This document shows positions 1-9,648 of a stretch of DNA of 52,258 nt, piece after piece. The notes below the pieces were generated by a model. That model saw only the letters and a program-made list of their open reading frames with translations. It did no database searches and was not told the origin of the DNA. This DNA is from an uncultured Campylobacter sp. (GTDB lineage: Bacteria; Campylobacterota; Campylobacteria; Campylobacterales; Campylobacteraceae): the NCBI RefSeq assembly GCF_938045345.1, contig NZ_CALIMS010000024.1:1-52258 (forward strand). The letters run 5' to 3'. The first letter of the stretch is position 1. The number at the start of each line of letters is the position of its first letter. Both the position numbers and the translations under genes were made by a program.

Positions 1-56
1 AATATACTGCTTTTTTTAATAACGCCTATGAGAAATAGTATTATAAAAGGATCAAA

Positions 57-3047
57 ATGAGCTTATTTAGGTTTTTTATTGCAGCGGGGGGGGCGCTTTG
101 TTTATGCGCGGCTACTTTAGCTGCACAGGATGATAGCGAAGGTGGCTCCCAAAATTTAGGGCAGATCAATGTTACGGGAAACGTAGAAAGCGACCCGCTT
201 ACCAAAAAAGTCGGCGAAACTAAAAAGAGCGCCAAGCAACTCGCCAAAGAGCAAGTTAGCGATAGCAGAGATATGGTTCGTCACGAAACCGGCGTTTCAG
301 TTGTCGAAAGCGGAAGATTCGGTGCTAGTGGTTATTCGATCCGCGGAGTAGATGAAAACCGTGTAGATATAAGTATTGATGGACTTCGCCAAGCAGAAAC
401 GTTAAGCTCGTAAGGTTTTAAAGATCTATTTGAAGGATATGGAAACTTTAATAACACTAGAAACGGCGTTGAGGTTGAAAACGTAAGACAGGTAGATATC
501 ACTAAAGGTGCAGATTCGGTAAAAAGAGGCTCGGGCGCGCTAGGTGGCTCAGTAGCGTTTGAGACAAAGGATGCGAGAGATTATCTAACGGAGAAGGATT
601 GGTATTACGGGTTTAAGCGCGGGTATCAAAGTGCGGATAGACAAAACTGGCAAAGCCACGCAGCTGCAGTTCGGTTTAAATGGTTTGATCTCTTGGCTAT
701 TCACACCGATAGAGAAGGACATGAACTAAAAAACTGGGGATATAAAGACTATGACCCAACCGTCATCAGAAAGGTTAGAGAAAAACCTGATCCTTATAGA
801 ATTTACAAAAAAAGCACATTGGTAAAATTTGGCTTTCAGCCTACCGATACTGATAGATTTAGCCTAGGATACGATAAATCCAATATAAAATCGGAAGGAA
901 TAGATTGGTCAAATCAATTTGCTCTTTACAATACGCAAACTCCTTGGGGAGCATTGACTAACGATATACGACATACCAACGATAGGAGCGAAAGAAAAAA
1001 CTATTCGTTCACTTACGAAAATTTCGACGAAACGCCTTTGTGGGATAGCTTAAAATTTAGCTATAACAAGCAACATATTAAGTTAAAAGCAAGAACAGAT
1101 GAGTATTGCGAGGGTGATAATTGCGCGGGAAATTCAAATCCATCCGGTCTTCATATAAATGAAGACGGAAAAATGGTAGATAAATATGGAGGGGAAGTAA
1201 AGACATGGCTAAAGTGGGGATTTATGCCTACGTTAGTAGATAGCCAGTTTGATTTTTCGGATCCGGATAATCCAAAAAACGAATCCCATATATTAGATAT
1301 GAATGCATATAGCAGTTATAAACCTAATGATGATGCCTATATCAATTGTGATGAATATGATTGCTCTAAAGGTATGACTCTTTTTGATACAAATAGTGGT
1401 ACATATAAAACATATTCAATAAATAAAGTAACTACGCCTTATAGTAAAGGCAATTACGGCAAATTATCACCGGTTGGTTCGGATGAGATACTTTTACCTA
1501 GCCAAAACGGATACGTAGAAAATAACTGGAAGGATAGAGATTTAAACACCAATACTAAGCAGTTTAATCTTGATCTTACAAAAGACTTTCATATAAAAAG
1601 CACAGAACACTCTTTAAGTTATGGAGGGCTTTATAGTAAAAGCGATAAAAGTATGGTAAATAGGGCGGGTTATTCTCCTCAAAATAAACAATGGTGGGCT
1701 AAATACTTTGCAGGAGTTAGAAATACTAATCCTAAGTTTCCCATATTAGGCACTTGGTATCCAGATAAATGCCAATCATATACCAATACCTCTGCCTATA
1801 ATAACGCTTGCGGTCACGAGGATGATCCTTTTAGCTTCCTTATTCCGGTTGAAACCAAAACCGGAGCGCTTTATGTGGGAGATGACTTTCGTATAAACGA
1901 TGTTTTAGCCTTTGATCTTAATTATAGGTATGATAAGGTTAAACACAATCCATCATATACCCCAGGCGTTACGCCAAAAATTCCAACTGATCTATTTATC
2001 GGAATGTTTGTTCCTTATACTCCACTTCCCGGTACGCCGTCTAGTGATGAGATAAAGGCGCATAAGAATGCAAATGCAGAAGCCAACGCCGTATATTTAG
2101 CTTCTCAGAAGAGAAAATATTCGGCAAATTCATATTCTTTAGCTACAAGCATCGATCCACTTGATTTTTTCAGACTTCAACTTAAATATGCAAACGGATT
2201 TAGGGCGCCTACTTCGGACGAAATTTACTTCACTTTCCAGCACCCTGATTTTTCGATATATCCGAATTTGGATTTGAAAAAAGAAACGGCAAAGACTAAA
2301 GAGATTGCCTTTACGCTTCATAATTCTCCAAGCTTCGTTACATTGAATTTATTCCAAACGGATTATAGGAATTTTATAGATTTACAGTATAAGGGGGAAT
2401 TCCAGCTTCCTTATGGAAACGGTGGAAGTACAATGCCTGCCTCTGTGTATCAAAACGTAAATCGTCCGAAAGCGAGGGTTAGAGGAATAGAGATCGAATC
2501 GAAGCTATTTTTGGATCAAATTTGGCAGCCTCTACAGGGCTTTCATATAGGATATAAGCTAAGTATTCAAAAAGGCAGAATGGATATAGGTCACGGCAAA
2601 ACCGATACGCCGATGAATGCGATCCAGCCGCGAACGGCGGTTTATAGCGTAGGCTATCAAAGCCCGGGCGATAAATACGGCGCGGATCTGTTCGTAACTG
2701 CGGTAGCTGCGAAAAAGGCGAGAGATACCTACAATATGTATTGGTACGAGCAGTATCTAGGCGGCAAAATCGTAAACGGCAAACCCGTAAGAAATAGCGA
2801 GGTGGAATGGAGGAGCGGCGGATATACGACGCTCGATTTCGTAACCTACGCCAAGCCGATCAAATATCTGACGCTTCGAGCGGGCGTTTATAATATAACC
2901 GATCGCAAATATATCACTTGGGAAAGTGCCAGATCAATAAGGCCTTTTGGAACTAGCAATCTGATAGATCAAGAAACAGGACTTGGCATCAACCGCTTTT
3001 ACTCGCCGGGTAGGAACTATAAACTCACATGGGAGTTTCAGTTTTAA
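57..3047 (+). pseudogene. TonB-dependent transferrin/lactoferrin/hemoglobin-type receptor, interrupted by one in-frame stop
   Basis: Outer-membrane receptor that would import iron from a host iron or haem protein using TonB energy. The reading frame starts at an ATG preceded by AAGGATC and encodes a signal peptide. After codon 118 it meets TAA (411-413), and the same frame then stays open to 3047. The codons after the stop read GFKDLFEGYGNF, which continues the plug domain. The stop stands where I would expect Gln, so a CAA to TAA change explains it. The plug carries the motif ITKGADSVKRGSGALGG. The barrel has several Cys pairs (EYCEGDNC, NCDEYDC) and ends in an NITDRKY / GINRFYSPGRNY block and a terminal Phe, typical of the transferrin/lactoferrin/hemoglobin receptor family. 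A run of eight G (86-93) lies in the signal peptide codons. An ATG at 693 is a remnant restart unlikely to give an exported protein. It could be a pseudogene, a phase-variable gene or a sequencing error. Confidence 0.85.
86..93 (+). repeat. G8 homopolymer tract in receptor signal peptide
   Basis: Eight consecutive G residues sit in codons 10-13 of the receptor, encoding Ala-Gly-Gly-Ala in the signal peptide. Poly-G tracts of about this length in the 5' part of surface genes are the usual phase-variation switches of Campylobacter. At the length seen here the frame is open up to the later TAA. Slippage itself is inferred. Confidence 0.6.
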
Positions 3048-3548
3048 AAATTTAACCAGGTGTTTGATGTCTTATTAAAACGAAAGCTTTTGGAATCAAA
3101 ATTTATAGATTTATTAGTAAATTTAAAAAGGATGGCTATAGTAAATCATTTGGTATCATTTAGATTTCCGAATTTTATGTGGCGTGTAAATTTCAAATTT
3201 TACGTGACGCGGCAACCCAAAAGATTCTGTCTGTGATGATGTCAGCTTTATAATTTTGCAATGACGTTTGCGGTCTCTTTCAAAATCAAGATAGAGAATT
3301 TTAATTTTAACTGCGGTCTATATGAAGCCTTTAGCTCGCGAAATTTCTCTACCGTTAACTTGTAGAGCTCCGATCTCCGTCGCGCCATTTCGCGCAATGT
3401 AGTTTTAAAAAATTTTATTTAAATAATCCAGACTACTTAGCCGCCGAAAAACGAGTGATAAAAACCAAGCGCAGGCTTCAGGTAAAATTTGCGCGGAATT
3501 TAAAAATATTTTAAAATTTGAAAATTTATAGAATTGAAATTTAAAGAT
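3048..3548. other. Intergenic region without a convincing gene
   Basis: About 500 bases between the receptor and the ppa terminator. It is AT-rich and full of AAATTT-type words. A 46-codon frame on the minus strand (3388 to 3248) has no clear ribosome site and no recognisable product, so I do not call it. I see no RNA gene. Confidence 0.5.
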
Positions 3549-3579
3549 AAATTTTGACCGAACTGATCGGTCAAAATTT
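3549..3579 (-). terminator. Hairpin downstream of ppa
   Basis: A perfect inverted repeat with 13-base arms (AAATTTTGACCGA and its complement) and a 5-base loop lies 35 bases beyond the ppa stop. Both flanks are T/A-rich, so it could stop transcription from either side. It most likely ends the minus-strand ppa transcript. Confidence 0.7.
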
Positions 3580-3613
3580 GATTAAATTTTAGCGCCGAGC
3601 GCGCAAAAAGGGA

Positions 3614-4132
3614 TTATTTATAAGCCTTAATCGCTTTGTCTAGGATTTTCTCCGCTTCCGCGGCGCCTGCGAAATCCTTCACTTTGACCCATTTATTCGG
3701 CTCTAAAAGCTTGTAGGTTTCGAAGAAATTTTTGATCTTATCCAGCGTCGCTTTAGGCAGATCGGAGACCCCTTTGATGCCTTCATATCGCGGATCGATC
3801 TTGCTAACCGGCACGGCAAGCAGCTTCTCGTCTATTCCGCTTTCGTCCTCCATCATCAAAACGCCGATTAAGCGGCACGGGATCACACTACCGGCGGCAA
3901 GCGGGTATTCGTTTAGCACCAAAATATCCGCAGGATCGCCGTCATCTGCCAAGGTATTGGGCACGAAGCCGTAATTTGCGGGGTAAAACATCGCGCCGTA
4001 GAGCACGCGATCTACGCATAGCGCGCCGCTTGCTTTGTCGATCTCGTATTTGATGTTAGAGCCGTAAGGGATCTCGATTACCGCGTTGATTTTATCGGGG
4101 TTTGAGCCCACTTTTATCTTTGAAAGATCCAT
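3614..4132 (-). CDS. ppa: Inorganic pyrophosphatase
   Basis: Soluble family I pyrophosphatase that hydrolyses PPi to phosphate and so drives biosynthetic reactions. The 172-residue length is usual for the bacterial enzyme. The signature DGDPADIL carries the metal-binding aspartates. The N-terminal IEIPYGSNIKYE and the later VSKIDPRY segments are also characteristic. It is the last gene of a minus-strand run (aspS, adk, OB-fold gene, ppa) and begins 9 bases after the OB-fold gene, so co-transcription is likely. The hairpin at 3549-3579 is its probable terminator. Confidence 0.96.
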   Translation of the reverse strand: MDLSKIKVGSNPDKINAVIEIPYGSNIKYEIDKASGALCVDRVLYGAMFYPANYGFVPNTLADDGDPADILVLNEYPLAAGSVIPCRLIGVLMMEDESGIDEKLLAVPVSKIDPRYEGIKGVSDLPKATLDKIKNFFETYKLLEPNKWVKVKDFAGAAEAEKILDKAIKAYK

Positions 4133-4141
4133 AGTTTTCCT

Positions 4142-4498
4142 TTATTTAGAATTTAAAATTTTAATATTTTTTACGTCTATCGTCGTTTTAGTAAAATCTT
4201 TGTCGATCTCGCCGCTAATTCGCACGAGCGTATTTTCATCCACGCTCACGCCGCGCCAAACGTCATCATCGATCTCAACCTCGATGCTATCGCCGTTTTG
4301 ATCCACAAATCTATAATGCTCGTGTCTGAGTTGAGATTTTATCCTGCCGTCGATCGTGACAAAAGAATCATCTCTTAATTTAAGCGCTTCTTTGACGCTT
4401 GACGGTTGAGTTTGCGCCGCGGAGCCGCTTGGCACAAACCCGCCCGCGCCGAATGCAGCCGCACATAAAGCCATGCTAAGTAAAAATTTTCTAACCAT
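4142..4498 (-). CDS. YgiW/YdeI-type periplasmic OB-fold protein
   Basis: Small exported protein of 118 residues with an N-terminal signal peptide (about residues 1-28, ending near GSAAQ). It is followed by a single OB-fold of the bacterial BOF family. The motifs VTIDGRI, YRFVDQNGDSIEVEID and VRISGEIDKD are typical. Family members (YgiW, YdeI) are linked to envelope stress tolerance, but the ligand is not settled. It sits 9 bases upstream of ppa on the same strand and 216 bases from adk, so it may share the ppa transcript. The family call is firm and the role is inferred. Confidence 0.85.
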   Translation of the reverse strand: MVRKFLLSMALCAAAFGAGGFVPSGSAAQTQPSSVKEALKLRDDSFVTIDGRIKSQLRHEHYRFVDQNGDSIEVEIDDDVWRGVSVDENTLVRISGEIDKDFTKTTIDVKNIKILNSK

Positions 4499-4714
4499 AT
4501 CTATCCTTAAATTTTAATCTCTGTATCCGCAAACAGATCTGAAATTTCATTAAATTTAAAAGCCGCTCATATTTAACGCTCGCATTAAATTTGCGGCGCG
4601 AGCTTTTAAATTTACGCTTAAAATTTGGCTATTTAGCGCGACGGCAAGCTATAAATTTAAAGGCGCACTCGTACTAAAAAGCGCGTCTTAAATTTAAGCC
4701 GCCATCCAAGCGCG

Positions 4715-5296
4715 CTAGCCTAATTTTTCGATCTGCGCAGCGATTATAGCGTTTATGTCCGCTACGATCTCCTCGACTGTGCGCTCGCCGTTTACGCTGT
4801 AAAATACGCCCGCGTCGCCGTAAAATTTACGGATATCCTCGATCGGCTCTGAAAATACCGCCATGCGGTTTTTAAAGACCTCCTCGTTATCGTCTGCTCC
4901 GCGAGCGCGTCCTAAAACACGCTCCTTGGCGATTTCCTCGCTAACGCACACTTCGATGACTGCGCTAAGATTTACATCATCGTCGCCTCGCAGCACCTCG
5001 TCTAGCTTATTCATCTGCTCGACACTCCTTGGATAGCCGTCGATGATGATGAAGTCTTTAGGCGAGCTTTTAATCGCGCTAACGATAGCATTTACGACGA
5101 TATCAAGCGGCACGAGATTGCCTTTAGAAATGAAGCCATCTATCTGCCTGCCCAGAGCGCTGCCGCTTGCTACCTCGGCGCGTAGCAGATCGCCCGTGGA
5201 GTAGTGCTCGATGCTTTGATTCATCTGAGCGATCATACTCGCATCGGTCGTTTTGCCGCTGCCAGGAGCGCCGATGATTAAAAAAAGGCTTTTCAT
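4715..5296 (-). CDS. adk: Adenylate kinase, short form
   Basis: Phosphotransferase that interconverts 2 ADP with ATP and AMP in the cytoplasm. The P-loop GAPGSGKTT lies at residues 8-16. The AMP-binding segment YSTGDLLRAEV and the DGYPRS motif follow. The LID is short, with the Arg-rich RVLGRARGADD and no Cys4 zinc site. At 193 residues it matches the short epsilonproteobacterial form. Its ATG overlaps the aspS stop by four bases (ATGA), which indicates translational coupling with aspS. Confidence 0.95.
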   Translation of the reverse strand: MKSLFLIIGAPGSGKTTDASMIAQMNQSIEHYSTGDLLRAEVASGSALGRQIDGFISKGNLVPLDIVVNAIVSAIKSSPKDFIIIDGYPRSVEQMNKLDEVLRGDDDVNLSAVIEVCVSEEIAKERVLGRARGADDNEEVFKNRMAVFSEPIEDIRKFYGDAGVFYSVNGERTVEEIVADINAIIAAQIEKLG

Positions 5297-7047
5297 TTTT
5301 GCTCCTTCTTATGAAGCCTAAGACCTAGCTCGCGAAGCTGCTCGTCTGTAACGACGCTAGGGGCTTTGGTGAGCGGACACTGCGCGCGCTGCGTTTTAGG
5401 AAACGCGATAACCTCGCGAATACTGCTTGAGCCGGTAACCAGCATCATCAGCCTGTCAAAGCCGATCGCGATACCTCCGTGCGGAGGCGCGCCGAAGCTT
5501 AGCGCATCGAGCAGGAAGCCAAATTTCTCCCTCTGCTCCGCAGGCTCGATCTTAAGCAGCCTAAAGACCTTTTCTTGAATGTCCGCCTTATGGATCCTGA
5601 TACTGCCGCCGCCAAGTTCGATGCCGTTTAGCACGACGTCGTAGGCAATCGAGGTAATATCCTCCAAATCTGGCTCGTCGGGATTGTTCGGCATCGTGAA
5701 AGGATGGTGCATCGCAGAGTAGCTGCCGTCGTCGTTTTGCTCAAACATAGGGAAATTTACGACCCACAAAAACTCAAGCCTGTTCGGATCTATGAGACCG
5801 AGCTCGTTTGCAAGGAAAATTCTAAATCTGCCCATATAATCAAGCACGATTTTCTTTTTACCCGCGCCGAAAAATACGACGTCGCCGACCTTTAGCTCGC
5901 AGCGCTTGATGAGCTCGTCCAGCTCGCTTTTTTCAAAGAATTTTACCAGCGGCCCCTTTAGACCGTCCTCTTTTACTTGAATGAACGCAAGTCCCTGCGC
6001 GCCGAATTTTTTCACGTATTCTTCAAAACCCTGCATCTGGCGCTTGCTAAATTTCAGATCGCCGCCCTCGACTTTGAGCGCTTTTACGCGGTTGGCTTTG
6101 CGGTCTTTGGCTAAATTTGAAAAAATTTCATTGCTCGATTTTTCAAAAATATCGGCTACGTCGATGAAAGGCATATCGTAGCGCAGATCGGGTTTATCGC
6201 TGCCGTAAAGCTCCATCGCGTCCTTATACTCCATATGTCTAAAAGGGGTAACGATCTCGCGGCCGCAGGATTTAAAAATATCCTTTAAAACCTCCTCGGC
6301 TACGCTCATTACGTCGTACTGGGTATTAAAGCTCATCTCGATATCGATCTGCGTAAATTCCGGCTGGCGGTCGGCGCGCAGGTCCTCATCGCGAAAGCAG
6401 CGCGCGATCTGGAAGTATTTATCAAAGCCCGAGCACATCAAAAGCTGCTTGAAAAGCTGCGGACTTTGCGGAAGCGCGTAGAAGCTACCCGGATATACGC
6501 GGCTAGGCACCAGATAATCCCTAGCGCCCTCAGGCGTCGCGCGCGTTAAGATCGGCGTTTCGACCTCCACAAAGCCTAGCCTATCAAGAGCATTTCGCGC
6601 GGCGATCGCAGCCTTGGAGCGCATCTTAAATTTATCGAAGCTTCCCTCGGCGCGTAGATCCAAAAAGCGGTATTTCAGCTTCGTTTCTTCATTGACGCTT
6701 TTATCGCCGATTACGAAAGGAAGCGGCTTGCTCGGATTTTCGATCTCTAAGCTTTCTACTACGACTTCGATGTCGCCGGTTTTTAAATTTGGATTTTCCA
6801 GCCCTTCGCCGCGAGCTCGGATCTTGCCGACGGCTTTTAGGACGAATTCGTTTCGCACGGTATTTGCTACCTCGTATGCCGAGTGGCTATCTTTGGGATC
6901 ACAGACTAGCTGTAAAAGCCCGCTTCGGTCGCGCAAATCTATAAAAATCACGCCGCCGTGGTCGCGGTAAGAATTTACCCAGCCGCACACGGTTACACTT
7001 TTGCCGATATCGTTTTTACTCAAATCGGCGCAATAATGACTTCGCAA
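5293..7047 (-). CDS. aspS: Aspartate--tRNA(Asp/Asn) ligase
   Basis: Class II aminoacyl-tRNA synthetase that charges tRNA-Asp. In epsilonproteobacteria it is usually non-discriminating and also mischarges tRNA-Asn for GatCAB; that part is family knowledge. An N-terminal anticodon-binding OB domain (VTVCGWVNSYRDHGG) is followed by the catalytic core with motif 2 (FRDEDLRADRQPEFTQID), the bacterial insertion domain, and motif 3 (GIAIGFDRLMML). I choose the TTG at 7047 because AAAGGAG stands five bases before it and the protein then begins RSHYCADL, as in relatives. The frame extends upstream to another TTG at 7080 with no good site. The resulting length is 584 residues. The stop overlaps adk. 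Confidence 0.93.
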   Translation of the reverse strand: MRSHYCADLSKNDIGKSVTVCGWVNSYRDHGGVIFIDLRDRSGLLQLVCDPKDSHSAYEVANTVRNEFVLKAVGKIRARGEGLENPNLKTGDIEVVVESLEIENPSKPLPFVIGDKSVNEETKLKYRFLDLRAEGSFDKFKMRSKAAIAARNALDRLGFVEVETPILTRATPEGARDYLVPSRVYPGSFYALPQSPQLFKQLLMCSGFDKYFQIARCFRDEDLRADRQPEFTQIDIEMSFNTQYDVMSVAEEVLKDIFKSCGREIVTPFRHMEYKDAMELYGSDKPDLRYDMPFIDVADIFEKSSNEIFSNLAKDRKANRVKALKVEGGDLKFSKRQMQGFEEYVKKFGAQGLAFIQVKEDGLKGPLVKFFEKSELDELIKRCELKVGDVVFFGAGKKKIVLDYMGRFRIFLANELGLIDPNRLEFLWVVNFPMFEQNDDGSYSAMHHPFTMPNNPDEPDLEDITSIAYDVVLNGIELGGGSIRIHKADIQEKVFRLLKIEPAEQREKFGFLLDALSFGAPPHGGIAIGFDRLMMLVTGSSSIREVIAFPKTQRAQCPLTKAPSVVTDEQLRELGLRLHKKEQK

Positions 7048-7130
7048 ATTTACTCCTTTAAAATTATTTGTAAAACGCAAGTATAGTTAAATTTTGCTTT
7101 TACAAAGCTAATTTTTTATAAAATAAAACT

Positions 7131-8006
7131 ATGGAAAACAAAATTCATAAAAACCTTAAATTCGCGGGGCTAATAGCCAAAAAATCAGAAGAGATTAGCC
7201 CCGTCGTGGAGCAAATTTGCGAAATTTTAAAAGCGCAAGGCATCGAGCCTTTGATGCAGCAGGATAGCGCCGAATTTTTCGGTTTTAAGCCGTATATGCT
7301 TGCAGAAATTTTAAAAAAGACCAATTTTTTAATCAGCCTCGGCGGCGACGGCACGCTCATCGGGCTTGCGAGGCTGCTGAGCGATAAAAACGCCTTTATT
7401 TTGGGCATCAACGCAGGCACTCTCGGGTTTTTAACGGACGTGCAGCCTAGCGAATTCGCAAAATTTTTAAAGGAATTTTTGCGCGGCGAATACGAGATCG
7501 AGCGCCCGTTTTTACTCGAAGTGATACTGGAAAACGGCAGCGGTAAAATCGTCCGCAAGACGGCATTTAACGACGTCGTAATCACCCGCAGCCACATATC
7601 CTCGATGGCGAAGATCGATGCGTTTTTAAATAGAAAATATTTCAACACCTACTACGGCGACGGCGTGATCGTAAGCTCCGCCGTAGGCTCGACCGCGTAT
7701 AATATGAGCGCGAACGGATCTATCGTCTATCCGCTGTGCGACGTGTTTTGCGTCACGCCAATCTGCTCGCATAGCCTGACGCAGCGGCCTTTGATCCTTC
7801 CAAAAGAGTATCTCGTAAGTTTCAAAAACGCCGGAAGCTCCGAAGTTAGCGTCGTCATCGACGGACAAGACGTTTTTGATATGGCGGAATTTCACAGCGT
7901 AAGCGCTAAAATTTCACACGCCAAGGTAAATTTAATAAAACGCAGAAGCTACGATTATTTCGACGTTTTAAAAGCCAAACTCAGATGGGGGCACGGCGGA
8001 TGCTAG
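7131..8006 (+). CDS. nadK: NAD kinase
   Basis: Makes NADP from NAD and ATP (or polyphosphate) in the cytoplasm. At 291 residues it has the family length. The GGDGT motif (SLGGDGTLIG) is the diacylglycerol-kinase-like catalytic site. The conserved AVGSTAYN segment binds NAD, and the C-terminal part has IDGQD. It is divergent from aspS, with the intergenic space of about 80 bases serving both directions. Its stop overlaps the start of recN, so the two genes are probably coupled. Confidence 0.95.
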   Translation: MENKIHKNLKFAGLIAKKSEEISPVVEQICEILKAQGIEPLMQQDSAEFFGFKPYMLAEILKKTNFLISLGGDGTLIGLARLLSDKNAFILGINAGTLGFLTDVQPSEFAKFLKEFLRGEYEIERPFLLEVILENGSGKIVRKTAFNDVVITRSHISSMAKIDAFLNRKYFNTYYGDGVIVSSAVGSTAYNMSANGSIVYPLCDVFCVTPICSHSLTQRPLILPKEYLVSFKNAGSSEVSVVIDGQDVFDMAEFHSVSAKISHAKVNLIKRRSYDYFDVLKAKLRWGHGGC

Positions 8007-9523
8007 AAAGAATTTATATTAAAAATAATCTGGGTTTTTGCGAGAGCGAGCTTAGTTTTGGCCCAGGACTTAGCGTATTTACAGGTATCAGCGGCGCGGG
8101 TAAATCGGTATTAATAGGCGCGATTTTAGCGGTGTTCGGTCTTAACGAATGCGAGGCTGAGCTCATAGAAGCGGACGTAGAGCATCAATTTGATATGGAA
8201 AATTTCGGCTTGATAAACGATACGCCAAATATTTTTCGCGTCCTAAAAGAGCGTAACTTGCGATACTTTATAAATTCCCAATCGGTCTCGAAAAAAAATC
8301 TAAGCACGATCGCCGGCGAATACGTGAAATTTTTAGGCGCGAAAAACGCCGGCGAAATGAGTAGCGACAGCTTGCTAAAACTACTTGATTTTATCGCCGC
8401 GAAAAAAGATGCGGTGCACGCGCAAAGCCTATCGGAGCTTCAAAGCGCCTTTGCGGAATTTATCCGTACAAAAAAGCAGCTGGATGAAATTTTAGATCAA
8501 GAGCGCAAGATTGAGGAGTTAAAGGAATTTGCTCGCTTCGAGATTGAAAAAATCGAGCGCGTATCGCCTAAGATCGGCGAATATGAGAAGCTTTTGCAGA
8601 TCAAAAAAAAGCTTAGCAAAAAAGATAAGATCGAGGAGCTTTGGGCTAGGGCACAGGGCGTTTTTGAGCTGGAACGCAGCGTCATCGAAGCGCTAAGCCT
8701 CAGTGGACTGGATAGCGCGTTTTTTGAGGATGCGATGAACGAGCTGCGGCTAAAGCAAGAAAGTTTAAATTTAGATGAGCTCGAAAACATCGACATAGAG
8801 AAAATTTTAGATCGTATCGAGGCTCTTAGTGCGCTAAATAGGCGCTACGGAAGCGTAGAAGAGGCTTTAGCTACGCTTGAAGCGCGCAAGAAAGAGCTTG
8901 AGCATTACGAGCAATTAAGCTTTGAAAAAACCAAGCTACAGGCGGAATTTAAACGCCTTAGTGAAAGCACCGCTACCCTTGCTGAAAAAATCAGCGAGGC
9001 CCGCAAAGGCGCAAAAAAACGGCTCGAGGATCTGATAAATTCCTATCTAAAGCAGCTTTATATGGACGGAGTGGAGCTTAGTTTTAAACCCGCGGTTCTT
9101 AGTGAGCGCGGCACGGACGAAATTTGCGTCAGCTTGTGCAAGACGGAATTTAAAAATTTAAGCTCAGGCGAGACGAACCGCCTACGCCTTGCTTTCATCG
9201 CGGCAAGCTTGGAGCTTACAAATAACGGCGAGGGAATTTTAATCTTAGACGAGATTGATTCAAATTTAAGCGGAAAAGAGGCGATGAGTATCGCAAACGT
9301 GCTGGTAAAAATTTCAAAATTTTATCAAATTTTTGCGATCTCTCACCAGCCGCAGCTTAGCTCAAAGGCTGCGTCACACTTTTTAGTAAGCAAAACGAAC
9401 GGCAAATCTAGCGTGAGATTATTAAGCGAAAATGAGAAAATAACAGAGCTAGCTCGTATGATAAGCGGCGAGACGATTACTGCAGAAGCCCTGGAATTCG
9501 CTAAAAAGCTAAGGCAAAGCTGA
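8000..9523 (+). CDS. recN: DNA repair ATPase RecN
   Basis: SMC-like ATPase acting in double-strand break repair. The N-terminal half has the Walker A motif GISGAGKS (about residues 30-37). A long coiled coil fills the middle (about 130-340). The C-terminal half has the ABC signature LSSGETNRLRLAF, the Walker B ILILDEID and a His switch in ISHQPQ. I take the ATG at 8000, which overlaps the nadK stop, because the protein then starts MLERIYIKNN as expected. The frame also offers an ATG at 7985. At about 507 residues it is shorter than E. coli RecN, which is usual in this group. Confidence 0.9.
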   Translation: MLERIYIKNNLGFCESELSFGPGLSVFTGISGAGKSVLIGAILAVFGLNECEAELIEADVEHQFDMENFGLINDTPNIFRVLKERNLRYFINSQSVSKKNLSTIAGEYVKFLGAKNAGEMSSDSLLKLLDFIAAKKDAVHAQSLSELQSAFAEFIRTKKQLDEILDQERKIEELKEFARFEIEKIERVSPKIGEYEKLLQIKKKLSKKDKIEELWARAQGVFELERSVIEALSLSGLDSAFFEDAMNELRLKQESLNLDELENIDIEKILDRIEALSALNRRYGSVEEALATLEARKKELEHYEQLSFEKTKLQAEFKRLSESTATLAEKISEARKGAKKRLEDLINSYLKQLYMDGVELSFKPAVLSERGTDEICVSLCKTEFKNLSSGETNRLRLAFIAASLELTNNGEGILILDEIDSNLSGKEAMSIANVLVKISKFYQIFAISHQPQLSSKAASHFLVSKTNGKSSVRLLSENEKITELARMISGETITAEALEFAKKLRQS

Positions 9524-9562
9524 AGAAATTTTAAGCTTAAGTTTAAATCTGAAATTTTTCGC

Positions 9563-9568
9563 TACAAT
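9563..9568 (+). promoter_or_regulatory. Probable -10 box (TACAAT) upstream of tatD
   Basis: GCTACAAT lies about 80 bases before tatD in the gap after recN. The same GCTACAAT occurs before tgt at 32051-32058, and a related TTACAAT precedes aroB. No clear -35 is visible, which is usual for the Campylobacter housekeeping sigma factor. Confidence 0.5.
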
Positions 9569-9648
9569 ACCGCGTTTAATTTAAATTTAAGTGTGATTTT
9601 GCAAAACGACGTAAAATCCGCTTCGAAAAATTTTATCAAGTGAGTTTT

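Noticed and set aside
3248..3388. 46-codon minus-strand frame MARRRSELYKL
   Set aside because: No clear ribosome site and no recognised family; kept only as a note.
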